A program made the translations under genes and the position numbers. Shown one piece after another: positions 24,160-32,160 of a DNA stretch of 50,416 nucleotides (position 1 is the stretch's first letter; each line of letters opens with the position of its first letter). The notes under the pieces were generated by a model that saw only the letters and a program-made list of their open reading frames with translations, ran no database searches and had not been told where the DNA came from. Origin of the DNA: a virus; the IMG/VR virus record IMGVR_UViG_3300046011_003581, positions 1-50,416 of that record; one strand, given 5' to 3'.

Positions 24160-26610
24160 ATGAAGTTCTACTCGTTCGATGACATCCGACGCGCGGGCGA
24201 CTGCGCAGCATTCGCAACCAACCACTTCAACGTCACCATCCGCAACGGGCGGTGCGCAGCCGCCTGGCGCGGGGGCGACAACCCGGAGGCCGTCTCGATC
24301 ACCCGCGAAACGTGGTACGACCACAAGCAGAAGACCGGGGGTGGCATCATTGAACTCGCCGCGCAGAAGTTCGCCGGCGACATCCAGCAGGCCCAGGCGT
24401 TCCTAGGGGAACTCCACAACCTCACCCCGAAGATGACGACCACCGCGGCGCCGTCCTCGGGCCACGAGTCGCGCTATGACACCCTCATCGCCGAAGGCTA
24501 CGCCGAAGTCGCGCGCTACGACTACCGCGACCTATCCGGCGCCGTCCGCCACTTCACCATCCGCCTCCAACACCCGGAGCGCCCTGGCAAGAAGTTCGTG
24601 CAGGGCCACTACACCGACTCCGGGCGCGTTTCGTGGACGCTCAAAGGAGTGGACACCATCCTCTATCGCCTCCCCGAGATCGCCAACTCGCCATACGTCG
24701 TCATCTGCGAGGGCGAGAAGTCAGCCGACCGGCTGGCCGCGCTGGGGCTCCCGGCAACCACCGCCCCCATGGGCGCCGGGAAGTGGCTCGCGTCATACTC
24801 CGAGGCCCTGCGCGGAAAGGACATGGCAATCTTCCCCGACAACGACGCCGCCGGCAACGAGCACGCCTCCCTCGTCGCATCATCCCTCCACGGAATCGCA
24901 TCCAGCGTCCGCATCATCCCGCCGCAGTCATCCCGCGAAAAGGGAGGCATCGACGACTGGCTGGACGAAGACGGCGGACACACGGCGGACGACATCCTCA
25001 ACCTCATCGCCGAGGCCCCGGCGTGGAGCCCTGCCAACCAACTCGTCAACGACTCGGACTCCGAAACGACGCCCGACATGCTGGCGGCCGCCAAGCAGGC
25101 CAACTCCACCCCATTCCGCAACTACATACCGTCCAAAATCGAGAAGCAGGGGCGCGGCGGGAAGACGACCGAGGAAATCCAGAAAGATCCCCGCACCCAC
25201 CAGGCCATGCTCGACGATCTCGCCCGCCGCTTCCTCGGGTTCCCACGCAAGGTGGGCGAGGAAACCCTGTTCGACCACGACCGCGACACTGGCGAGATCG
25301 TCTACCTCCACGACTCCGACCGCCTCATGTCGTGGATCGGGCGACGATCCAAAAACCCGGCGGACTGGACCCGCGGCGACGCCATGGTGACGCAGCGCCA
25401 GTTCTTCGCCTCTGTGCTCGCCACGTGCCGGCGCTACGAGTCCATCTCGCCCATCCCGTCGTATCCCCGCCGGACGGACGTGTACTACGCTCACGACACC
25501 CTCCCAGACCCAGACCCGCAGCACTCGCGCCTCAACGAACTCCTCGATATGTTCCTGCCGGCGTCGCCCGAGGACCGTTGCCTCCTCAAAGCCATGGTCT
25601 GCGCCCCGCTCTGGTACATCCCCGGAATCCCGCGCCCAGCGTGGATCGTGGACTCCCGCGACGGGCAGGGTTCAGGCAAGACAACCCTCGTGGAATTGAT
25701 CGCACGCCTCTACGGCAAGGCCCCCATCACCGTTGCCCGCACGGAACTCTCGATGCACATGGAGGTAGTCAAGAAGCGGTGCGTTTCCCGCTCAGGCCGC
25801 GACGCCCGCATCTTCCTCCTGGACAACGTCACCGGGGACTTCCACAGCGACGAGCTTGCCAGCCTCATCACGTCATCAGACATCTCCGGGATGGCACCCT
25901 ATGGCCGGGGCGAGGAAACGCGCCCCAATGACCTCGTGTACGTCCTGACGGCCAACTCCGCCACCGTCAGCACAGACCTGGCCGACCGTTCGCTCTACGT
26001 CTTCGTCTGCAAGCCGCCGCCGGCGTCCTCCGCCTCCGCCGACTCGTGGAAGGAGCGCGCCATGCGGCACGTCGAGCGCAACCGGCTCGGGATCGTCGCG
26101 GACATCATCCATCTGCTATCCACACACACCCCTTTCGACGTTCCAACGCGCACCAGGTTCCGCGAGTTTGAGCAGCGCATCCTACAGCCCTGTTGCGGCA
26201 ACCCGGATGCCCTTGCGAGCGTCCTGGACCACGTCTCCGGCTCGCGCCAAGACTCCAACATCGAGGAGGATCAGGCCCGCGCCATCGCCGAGGTGTTCGA
26301 CTTCGAGTTGGCCGCGCTCGGGTTGGAGGGGCAACCCGTGTTCCTTCGCTCAGAGGTCGTCAACACCTGGGGGCGCAGGGCCCTCAACGACGCTCAGGGT
26401 TCCGACTACAAGGGCCAGCCGGTGCAGTTGGTTCGCAACCTAGCGAAGGCCGGTTTGCTCCCGAAGATCGACCGCGAAATGAAGCGTTTGGAGGTGGCCG
26501 GGAAACGAGAACGTCACTCCGGGGTGGCATGGGGAGTCAACGAAACGTCTGAATCCGTGTGGTTGGTGACTAGAGACGCCGCCGGCGGCATCGCGAAGAG
26601 GATGGTATGA
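24160..26610 (+). CDS. DNA primase-helicase (TOPRIM plus P-loop ATPase)
   Basis: 816 residues from ATG 24160, behind TAGGAGC. Residues 1-85 look like a primase N-terminal region in which the usual zinc cysteines are missing. A TOPRIM core follows: VVICEGEKSADRLAALG near 180-196 and DMAIFPDNDAAG near 221-232, the metal-binding Glu and Asp-x-Asp. The C-terminal half is a helicase-type ATPase with Walker A GQGSGKTT near 501-508, a Walker B-like IFLLDN near 551, and NDLVYVLTAN as sensor; the last 200 residues look like a winged-helix tail. It would unwind the fork and lay down primers. It is preceded by the attenuator-like leader and followed by the repeat clusters proposed as an origin. No DNA polymerase is in the window. 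Confidence 0.85.
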   Translation: MKFYSFDDIRRAGDCAAFATNHFNVTIRNGRCAAAWRGGDNPEAVSITRETWYDHKQKTGGGIIELAAQKFAGDIQQAQAFLGELHNLTPKMTTTAAPSSGHESRYDTLIAEGYAEVARYDYRDLSGAVRHFTIRLQHPERPGKKFVQGHYTDSGRVSWTLKGVDTILYRLPEIANSPYVVICEGEKSADRLAALGLPATTAPMGAGKWLASYSEALRGKDMAIFPDNDAAGNEHASLVASSLHGIASSVRIIPPQSSREKGGIDDWLDEDGGHTADDILNLIAEAPAWSPANQLVNDSDSETTPDMLAAAKQANSTPFRNYIPSKIEKQGRGGKTTEEIQKDPRTHQAMLDDLARRFLGFPRKVGEETLFDHDRDTGEIVYLHDSDRLMSWIGRRSKNPADWTRGDAMVTQRQFFASVLATCRRYESISPIPSYPRRTDVYYAHDTLPDPDPQHSRLNELLDMFLPASPEDRCLLKAMVCAPLWYIPGIPRPAWIVDSRDGQGSGKTTLVELIARLYGKAPITVARTELSMHMEVVKKRCVSRSGRDARIFLLDNVTGDFHSDELASLITSSDISGMAPYGRGEETRPNDLVYVLTANSATVSTDLADRSLYVFVCKPPPASSASADSWKERAMRHVERNRLGIVADIIHLLSTHTPFDVPTRTRFREFEQRILQPCCGNPDALASVLDHVSGSRQDSNIEEDQARAIAEVFDFELAALGLEGQPVFLRSEVVNTWGRRALNDAQGSDYKGQPVQLVRNLAKAGLLPKIDREMKRLEVAGKRERHSGVAWGVNETSESVWLVTRDAAGGIAKRMV

Positions 26611-26897
26611 TGGCGAAACCTTCCCAGGCTTCCCAGACCAAAACAATGCGTCAATGGCGTACAGAGCTAAATCACCCGAAAACTTCCCAGACTTCCCAGA
26701 CTTCCCAGACCTCAATTACAACAACTCCATTTACAGCAAGCTCACAACAAGCAATCTTCCCAGACTTCCCAGGGCTATCCTATATAGTAGGACCGTATGG
26801 GGTTGGGAAGGGTTACACACCCTGTATAGGGCTTATATGGGAAATCGCTCTGGGAACCCTGGGAAGGTTATCAACTGCGAAAACGGTATCACAATGA
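26607..26897 (+). CDS. Doubtful reading frame over the repeat region
   Basis: 96 codons from ATG 26607, overlapping the primase stop and with GAAGAGGATGG upstream. The protein is low in complexity: the 9-bp repeats are read as Ser-Gln-Ala/Thr triplets (PSQASQ, TSQTSQTSQTS). A second frame (26654-26920) reads the same repeats as FPDFPDFPD. Either could be translated, but the DNA repeats explain the composition better than protein function does. Confidence 0.25.
   Translation: MMAKPSQASQTKTMRQWRTELNHPKTSQTSQTSQTSITTTPFTASSQQAIFPDFPGLSYIVGPYGVGKGYTPCIGLIWEIALGTLGRLSTAKTVSQ
26621..26865. repeat. Iteron-like clusters of TTCCCAG at 9-bp spacing; candidate origin
   Basis: TTCCCAG occurs at 26621, 26630, 26684, 26693, 26702, 26757 and 26766. 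Within each cluster the spacing is exactly 9 bp (unit TTCCCAGAC). Two inverted copies, CTGGGAA at 26850 and 26859, are also 9 bp apart, and a near-copy TTGGGAAG is at 26813. The DNA between is the most AT-rich of this part of the genome (for example TATCCTATATAG near 26777). Repeats directly after the primase-helicase gene, with inverted copies and AT-rich DNA, are what a phage or plasmid replication origin looks like. A transcription-factor array is the alternative. Confidence 0.6.
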
Positions 26898-26916
26898 GAC
26901 ACATGGAGCACGCCCG

Positions 26917-27738
26917 ATGAAAACCGCACGACACCCAGCCCTCCCGCACACGATCACCTTCGACCCCGCCCGCCACACGTACACGGACGACTCGCGCCGC
27001 CGCTACCTATCCGTCACATCCTGGGTCCGCTCGCTCTTCCCGGAGTTCGACGCGCCCTCAGCCGCGGAGCGCGTCGCCGCCCGCACCGGACGCCTCGCCC
27101 TGGACGTGCTCCGCGAGTGGGGTGCCAAGCGCGACGCCTCCGCCGCCTACGGCACCGCCGTCCACGCCTACGCCGAGGCCGCCATCCTCGGCCGGATGGA
27201 GACGGTGTCACCCCCTGCGACGGACAACGAGGCCCGCGCCCGCCTGGCCGTGGACGCCGCCCTCCTCGCCCTGGCCGACACCCATGACATCCTCGGGGCG
27301 GAGATGATCGTCTTCGACCCACTCTACCGCCTAGCCGGTACGCTCGATCTCCCGGCCGTGAACCGAGCGACGGGTGCCCTCGCCATCCTGGACTGGAAAA
27401 CCTGCGAGGAGATCACCGACGACGCCTGGGGCCGCACCGGGCTCCCGCCGCTGGTGGATGTCCCCGACTCCAAGGCCGCACACTACGCCATCCAGCTCTC
27501 CACCTACGCCACAATCATGCGTGACACTGGGTACGTGGAGCCGGATCGGCCCGTCGAGTTGGCTGTGATCCACGTCGCGCCGGGCTCGTCGGTGCCCGCG
27601 TGGATGCCGCTGGGGTACTACCGCGAGCAGGTTGAGCGCGCCGTGACTCACCGATGGGGGGCTCGGATCGTGCCAGAGCATCCGGGCGGGATGACGCCGG
27701 AGGAGGTGGGGGCGGGCGATCCGGGCGCTGTGCACTGA
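26917..27738 (+). CDS. PD-(D/E)XK nuclease, RecB/Cas4-like
   Basis: 273 residues from ATG 26917. The core reads GTAVHAYAEAA (near 80-90), LAGTLDLP (near 138-145; motif Asp), ILDWKT (near 155-160; D-x-K) and YAIQLSTYA (near 190-198; Q-x-x-x-Y), the ordered signature of the PDDEXK_1 family. Such phage proteins are 5'-3' or end-processing exonucleases that often work with a RecT-type annealing protein. Here the gene stands after the primase and repeats rather than in the RecT operon. It is followed by the second copy of the 14-bp palindrome and then the packaging genes. Confidence 0.85.
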   Translation: MKTARHPALPHTITFDPARHTYTDDSRRRYLSVTSWVRSLFPEFDAPSAAERVAARTGRLALDVLREWGAKRDASAAYGTAVHAYAEAAILGRMETVSPPATDNEARARLAVDAALLALADTHDILGAEMIVFDPLYRLAGTLDLPAVNRATGALAILDWKTCEEITDDAWGRTGLPPLVDVPDSKAAHYAIQLSTYATIMRDTGYVEPDRPVELAVIHVAPGSSVPAWMPLGYYREQVERAVTHRWGARIVPEHPGGMTPEEVGAGDPGAVH

Positions 27739-27749
27739 AAATCATTTCA
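27736..27749. promoter_or_regulatory. 14-bp palindrome TGAAAATCATTTCA
   Basis: Second copy of the palindrome at 23997-24010 (one base different). It begins three bases before the end of the nuclease gene and lies 37 bases before the terminase small subunit start, so it marks the beginning of the late region. TTTTCACG follows at once. Confidence 0.45.
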
Positions 27750-27786
27750 CTTTTCACGAGCCGCCCACCAAAGTAGGGTGCGCGAC

Positions 27787-28452
27787 ATGGCAAAGGACGC
27801 GGCTTACTGGCGCGAGTACCGGGCGCGAAAGAGCGGGAGGGTTGCGCAACCACAACCGCACCCGCAACCACCGGTTGCGCAACCAGAGCAAGGCGGGAGT
27901 GCTGCTCTCTCAACATCATCGCCCGCGCGCGTTGCGTCCTGCCCTCCTGGCCGTGGCGGTAACGTGCTGCCCGAGCCTCGCCGTCACATCCCGCTCTGCC
28001 CCCCGGCGCCGCGCGACGAATACGAGCGCGCCAAGCTGCTGCTCTCCGAGGGCATGGGGATGGCGGAGGTGCGGCGTGTCACGGGGGCGACATGGGTGGC
28101 GCTGGACGAGGCGGCGCACGCCTACGACGACTACGACGCCTGGATGCGGGCGAAGGACATGCACAAGGCGGCGATGGCGGCGCGGATCGCGGGGGCGGCT
28201 GCGGCGGCCGGGATCAACGGCGTCAAGCGCAAGGTGGTGCGCAAGACGGACGCGGCCGGCAAGGTCGAGGAAACCGTCACCGAGGAGCAAGGCACGGACG
28301 CGGCACTCCTGCGCGTGGCCGGCGAGTACACGGACCCCGAGCGGTTCGGGAAGCTGGCGAAGGCTGGCGAAGGCGGCAAGGGCGCATCCGTGAGCGTGCA
28401 GGTCGTAGGGACGGTCATCCTTGCGATGCCTCCGGCGTTGGGTGAGGACTGA
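27787..28452 (+). CDS. Putative terminase small subunit
   Basis: 221 residues from ATG 27787 (GTG 27778 is possible). An N-terminal basic region with Gln/Pro repeats (QPQPHPQPPVAQPEQ) leads to an HTH-like segment (RAKLLLSEGMGMAEVRRVTGATWVALDEAA, about 80-110) and an Ala-rich helix. The order HTH, oligomerising helix, C-terminal tail, and the position two bases before the large subunit, identify it as TerS by context. It would bind the packaging site and stimulate the large subunit. Direct sequence similarity to a TerS family is not certain. Confidence 0.6.
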   Translation: MAKDAAYWREYRARKSGRVAQPQPHPQPPVAQPEQGGSAALSTSSPARVASCPPGRGGNVLPEPRRHIPLCPPAPRDEYERAKLLLSEGMGMAEVRRVTGATWVALDEAAHAYDDYDAWMRAKDMHKAAMAARIAGAAAAAGINGVKRKVVRKTDAAGKVEETVTEEQGTDAALLRVAGEYTDPERFGKLAKAGEGGKGASVSVQVVGTVILAMPPALGED

Positions 28453-28453
28453 G

Positions 28454-29779
28454 ATGGGCGATTTAGAGACAACCGAGCACCAAATCACGATCAACAGCAA
28501 GTTCGCGCCCGTCATCATGCGCGACGACGACTCCGGCAACCTGGCCCTGACGACGCGCTACTGCATCCTGACGGGCGGCCGCGGGTCCGGGAAGTCGTTC
28601 TCGCTGGCGACGGGGCTCGCGCAGGTGCTCCAGCATCCGGGGCGCACGGTTCTCTTCACCCGCTGGACGATGGCGAGCGCGAAGGACAGCATCATCCCCG
28701 AGTTCCGCGAGAAGATCGAGCGCCTGGGCATGGGCGGGTTCAACGAGGGTGCCGCGGACATCGAGCACGCGAGCGGGAGCCGGATCCTGTTTCGCGGCAT
28801 CAAGACCTCGCAGGGAACGCAGACGGCGAAGCTGAAATCCCTCCAGGGCGTCAACCTGTGGGTGCTCGACGAGGCGGAGGAAATGCCCGACGAGCGCACG
28901 TTCGACGTGATCGACCTGAGCGTCCGAGACCCCCGGCGCCCGTGCCACGTCATCCTGAGCCTGAACCCAGCCATGCGCACGCACTGGATTTACCGGCGCT
29001 GGTTCGAGGGCTCGCCCGTGCCGGCGGGGACGTGCGGCGTGGATCGTGACAGGCAGGTGACGTTCATTCACACGGACTGGCGCGACAACCACGTCAACCT
29101 GGCCGACGACTTCAAGACGCTCGCCCGCCAGTGCCGGGCCGCCAACCGCCTGCGCTACGAGCACATTTGGCTCGGGCAGTGGGTGGATCAGCGCGAGGGG
29201 GCGCTGTGGACGTGGGAGAGCATCAACGACAACCGCGTGGGCGCCGATGACGTTCCCGATCTGGTGCAGCTCGTCATCGCCGTGGACCCGGCCGTCACGA
29301 GCGGGCAGTCATCCGACGAGGCGGGCATCGTCGCCGTCGGGCGCGCCGTCAACGGGCATCTCTACGTGCTCTCGGATCGCTCGCTACGCGCCGCGCCGCG
29401 GGAGTGGGCTGCGCGGGCCGTCGCCGAATACCGCCTGCGCCGGGCGTCGAGGATCACCTACGAGGCGAATCAGGGCGGGGATCTCGTGGCTGACACCCTG
29501 CGCACCGTAGATCGCGCGGTCGTCGTCAAGGCCGTGCGCGCCAGCCGCGGGAAGGTGACGCGCGCCGAGCCGGTAGCCAGCGCCTACGCCGGCGGCATGG
29601 TGCATCACGTCGGCACGTTCCGCGAGCTTGAGGCGGAGATGATGACGTACTGCGGCTATGACAGTGACGCGAGCCCGAACCGCCTGGACGCGCTGGTGTG
29701 GGGCTGCGCGGACCTTTTGGAGATCGACGACGGGACGTGGGACGAGAGCGAGGCGCTGGGAGGCGCGATCATCGCATGA
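28454..29779 (+). CDS. Terminase large subunit
   Basis: 441 residues from ATG 28454. ATPase: Walker A GGRGSGKS at 41-48 and Walker B LWVLDEAEE with Asp139-Glu140, followed by a LSLNPA-type coupling segment. Nuclease: AVDPA with Asp278, YEANQGGD in the middle, and a late acidic motif D-x-x-x-x-RLDALVWG. This is the RNase H-like nuclease order of TerL. Length is normal. It powers DNA translocation into the prohead and cuts the concatemer. The next gene may start at 29776 or, more likely, 29797. Confidence 0.95.
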   Translation: MGDLETTEHQITINSKFAPVIMRDDDSGNLALTTRYCILTGGRGSGKSFSLATGLAQVLQHPGRTVLFTRWTMASAKDSIIPEFREKIERLGMGGFNEGAADIEHASGSRILFRGIKTSQGTQTAKLKSLQGVNLWVLDEAEEMPDERTFDVIDLSVRDPRRPCHVILSLNPAMRTHWIYRRWFEGSPVPAGTCGVDRDRQVTFIHTDWRDNHVNLADDFKTLARQCRAANRLRYEHIWLGQWVDQREGALWTWESINDNRVGADDVPDLVQLVIAVDPAVTSGQSSDEAGIVAVGRAVNGHLYVLSDRSLRAAPREWAARAVAEYRLRRASRITYEANQGGDLVADTLRTVDRAVVVKAVRASRGKVTRAEPVASAYAGGMVHHVGTFRELEAEMMTYCGYDSDASPNRLDALVWGCADLLEIDDGTWDESEALGGAIIA

Positions 29780-29796
29780 AACGGGAGGGCGGAGGC

Positions 29797-30171
29797 ATGA
29801 GCGAAGAAGAGAGCAAGGTTGATCTGAGCGGGGCGTGGAACCGGACGAGGGACGGGCGCAAGGCGGGCGTGTACGCGATTGACTGTGGGGGCGTGTACCC
29901 TGTGCACGGGTGGATTACCAGCCAGGATGGAAGCAGGCGCCCGGTAGCATGGACTGAAAATGGCCGGCATATTGCGCACAAGGACCAGCCGCTCGACCTG
30001 ATCCGCGAGCGCAAGGCGTTCCGGCTGGAGCGGTGGGTGAACGTGTACCATTGCGGGTCGGTTGGGGTTTATGACACCCGCGCCCACGCCAACTTGAACT
30101 GTACCCCCACTCGCATCGCCTGCGTCAAGGTCATCATCGAAGGCCACGAGGGCGACGGTCTGGAGCCATGA
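29797..30171 (+). CDS. Conserved phage hypothetical protein
   Basis: 124 residues from ATG 29797, selected because GGGCGGAGG precedes it. The pattern (R-D-G-R, GVYPVHGWI, WTENGRH, DLI, then WVNVYHCGSVGVYDTRAHAN and RIACVKVIIEG) is one seen in many unrelated phage genomes as a small protein of unknown function. It overlaps the next gene by four bases. No link with packaging is known to me. Confidence 0.65.
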   Translation: MSEEESKVDLSGAWNRTRDGRKAGVYAIDCGGVYPVHGWITSQDGSRRPVAWTENGRHIAHKDQPLDLIRERKAFRLERWVNVYHCGSVGVYDTRAHANLNCTPTRIACVKVIIEGHEGDGLEP

Positions 30172-30800
30172 AATCCGCCCTGCGCCACATCATCCACCCC
30201 GAACGCCGCACCTCGACGCTGTTCTTTGACGACGACACTTCCGGAGAATACTACCTGCGCGGCGGGATCACGCTGCCCTTCACGCAGGTTCAGGCGGATC
30301 GCTTCCGCACGGAGGGCTACGCGGTCCTCGTGGGGCTCAACACCCGCACGCAGATGCGCGTCCTGTTTGAGTTCACGCCGTTCACGACGATTCAGCACGT
30401 CGTCGGGCCGGGCGGGGCTCTGGAGCGCGTCGGGCTGTGCTCGTTCCTGGCGAAGTGCTGGGCGACGTACGGGGCGAGGTCGTTCTACGCGCACGACGAG
30501 GGGGCTTTGACGGGCTCGTACCGAATCCGCATCTCGCGAGAGCAACAGATCATGCCCAAGCCGGTGCTCATCGACCTGGTGTGGCCGGGGGCGCCGGGCG
30601 CGGCGGAGCAGGTGTTCCACGTCCTCACGTCGCAACGACTGCTGACGTTGCCGAAGGAGTTTGCCGAGCAGTGGAAGGCATCGAACGCGCAGGGCACGGG
30701 CACGCCGATGAAGCACGCCCTGATCTGCGCACTGTTGGGAATGGAGCAACACCCATGGCGAGACCGCCCAGAGCGCGAAGTTCCGCAAACACTCATCTGA
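30168..30800 (+). CDS. Hypothetical protein
   Basis: 210 residues, ATGA overlap with the previous gene. Predicted mixed alpha/beta with short beta segments (TSTLFFDDD, YAVLVGLNT, MRVLFEFTPF). No motif or transmembrane part. It sits between terminase and portal in a string of unknown genes. Confidence 0.65.
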   Translation: MKSALRHIIHPERRTSTLFFDDDTSGEYYLRGGITLPFTQVQADRFRTEGYAVLVGLNTRTQMRVLFEFTPFTTIQHVVGPGGALERVGLCSFLAKCWATYGARSFYAHDEGALTGSYRIRISREQQIMPKPVLIDLVWPGAPGAAEQVFHVLTSQRLLTLPKEFAEQWKASNAQGTGTPMKHALICALLGMEQHPWRDRPEREVPQTLI

Positions 30801-31366
30801 TGCCCGTGCGGCGGACGATGACGCTGGGACGCACGAGCGTCCAGATGGTGAGGCTGTCCGAGATCGTAGCGGACGACGCCTCCGGGCGGGCGTGGTGCAA
30901 GCGTGAGTGCGCCGCGCTGCTGAGGGATGGCATCGTGGCTGAGGTCTTCTCGCAGCCGGGGATGCTGGCGCTGTACCGCGAGCGCCGCACGCGACGACTG
31001 CCCATCAACTCCTGTCACGACGAGGCGCACCACGTTCCGCCCGAGACGATGCGGATTCACGCGGAGGTGAGGACATGGCCGAAGACGGAGCAGGGCGAGA
31101 CGCGCGGGATCGTGTGGGCCAAGGCGTCGCCGTGGGTGCTGTCGCGGCGGTATCGGTGCGCGTTCTGCCGGCGGGACTTCGTTTTGGACGAGCACGAGCA
31201 GGAGTTCATCGAGCCCAGCGGCGGGGGAGATCGGTGGCGGTGCCACGGCGTGAACATGCACTCGCGGTGTTGCCGGGAGTGTCTGCCGAAGCTGTCCGCG
31301 TTCCTGGAGGGGGATGCGGAGCGGCCGGATGGCGTGCAAGAGGAACAGGGATGGACGCTTGAGTGA
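30800..31366 (+). CDS. Hypothetical protein with zinc-finger-like segment
   Basis: 188 residues if ATG 30800 (overlapping the previous TGA) is used; ATG 30845 is an alternative, and neither has a good ribosome binding site. The second half has CAFCRRDF, followed by WRCHG and SRCCREC, enough Cys/His for one zinc site, and several Trp. The first half has an RLSEIVADDASGRAW segment that might be HTH-like. No family recognised. Confidence 0.6.
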   Translation: MPVRRTMTLGRTSVQMVRLSEIVADDASGRAWCKRECAALLRDGIVAEVFSQPGMLALYRERRTRRLPINSCHDEAHHVPPETMRIHAEVRTWPKTEQGETRGIVWAKASPWVLSRRYRCAFCRRDFVLDEHEQEFIEPSGGGDRWRCHGVNMHSRCCRECLPKLSAFLEGDAERPDGVQEEQGWTLE

Positions 31367-31429
31367 GACTTTCCGCCTTGCGCAGTGCGAGGCGGGCAAT
31401 CCGGCGCGAGCCGGGGAAGTGAGGCGAGG

Positions 31430-31831
31430 ATGAGACTGAAGACAGAGGCGGAGATGGCGGAGGAAAAGGCGGCGAGCGTGGGCGCGGCGGAGAAGGACGC
31501 GAAGATCGCCGAGGTCGCGGGGGCTCTGGACGCGGAGCCGGGCGTGGCGGGCGTGTTGCCGCCCTCTCTGGACACCGCGCCGCTGACGCCGCCCGCGCAG
31601 GAATCACCGGCCGCCCCGGAGAACGCGCAGCCCGAGGGCGGAGATTTGACTGAGATCCCCGAACCCATCGTCGGCGATCGGTCGCGCTGGAAGTTCCTGG
31701 ACGAGACGGCCGACGCCTACGAGATCAAGGACCGCGGCGTCATCGTGCGGACGTGGGCCGGAGTCGCCTTCATCCCCGGCGTGAAGCTGGCCGCCGACAT
31801 CAACAACGGCCACCGGATCGTGGCGGGGTAG
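31430..31831 (+). CDS. Hypothetical acidic protein
   Basis: 133 residues from ATG 31430, close behind GGCGAGG. Helical Ala/Glu/Lys-rich first part, a Pro/Ala/Glu linker near 45-75, and a compact beta-rich C-terminus (WKFLDETADAYEIKDRGVIVRTWAGVAFIPG). It might be a small capsid-associated protein; no family known. Confidence 0.6.
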   Translation: MRLKTEAEMAEEKAASVGAAEKDAKIAEVAGALDAEPGVAGVLPPSLDTAPLTPPAQESPAAPENAQPEGGDLTEIPEPIVGDRSRWKFLDETADAYEIKDRGVIVRTWAGVAFIPGVKLAADINNGHRIVAG

Positions 31832-31843
31832 GGCAACGCACGG

Positions 31844-31945
31844 ATGACGACTCTCTCCACGCTGTTCGCGCTCGCCGTCGTGGCCCTCGGGCTTGCGGCG
31901 GCGGGCGTGGACTCGTGGCGGGATGCGAGGAGGGGGGCAGAATGA
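31844..31945 (+). CDS. 33-residue membrane peptide
   Basis: ATG 31844 to TGA 31945. A single hydrophobic stretch (LSTLFALAVVALGLAAAGV) is followed by a basic/acidic tail. The ATGA overlap with the next gene supports it. It is similar in layout to the 30-residue peptide at 17663. Confidence 0.5.
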   Translation: MTTLSTLFALAVVALGLAAAGVDSWRDARRGAE

Positions 31946-32160
31946 AGGCGACGCTTAGGCTGTCGAACACCGATGCGCTGGAGTGCAGCATCACGATTAG
32001 CGGGACGCTGGCGCAGTTCAAGGAACTGGCCGCTGTGATAGATCAACATGAAACGCCGATGCGCTGGCCGCTCGGAACGGTGAAGCGGGCCATCGCGGAC
32101 GCCATCCGCAAAGCGCAACAGGTGTTCGTGTCGGAGTGCGATGAACCCGTGGCTGGGTAG
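31942..32160 (+). CDS. Hypothetical protein
   Basis: 72 residues behind GAGGAGGGGGGC, the best ribosome binding site in this part. Beta hairpin-like N-terminus and a helix (KRAIADAIRKAQQVF). No family known. It overlaps the methyltransferase gene by 20 bases. Confidence 0.65.
   Translation: MKATLRLSNTDALECSITISGTLAQFKELAAVIDQHETPMRWPLGTVKRAIADAIRKAQQVFVSECDEPVAG

Noticed and set aside
24633-25931. 432-codon + frame inside the primase gene
   Set aside because: It is Arg/Pro-rich, has no ribosome binding site and lies wholly within motifs of the primase-helicase.
26621-26865. Repeat clusters as a CRISPR array
   Set aside because: Repeat units are 7-9 bases with 2-base gaps inside clusters; there are no 20-40 base spacers and no cas genes.
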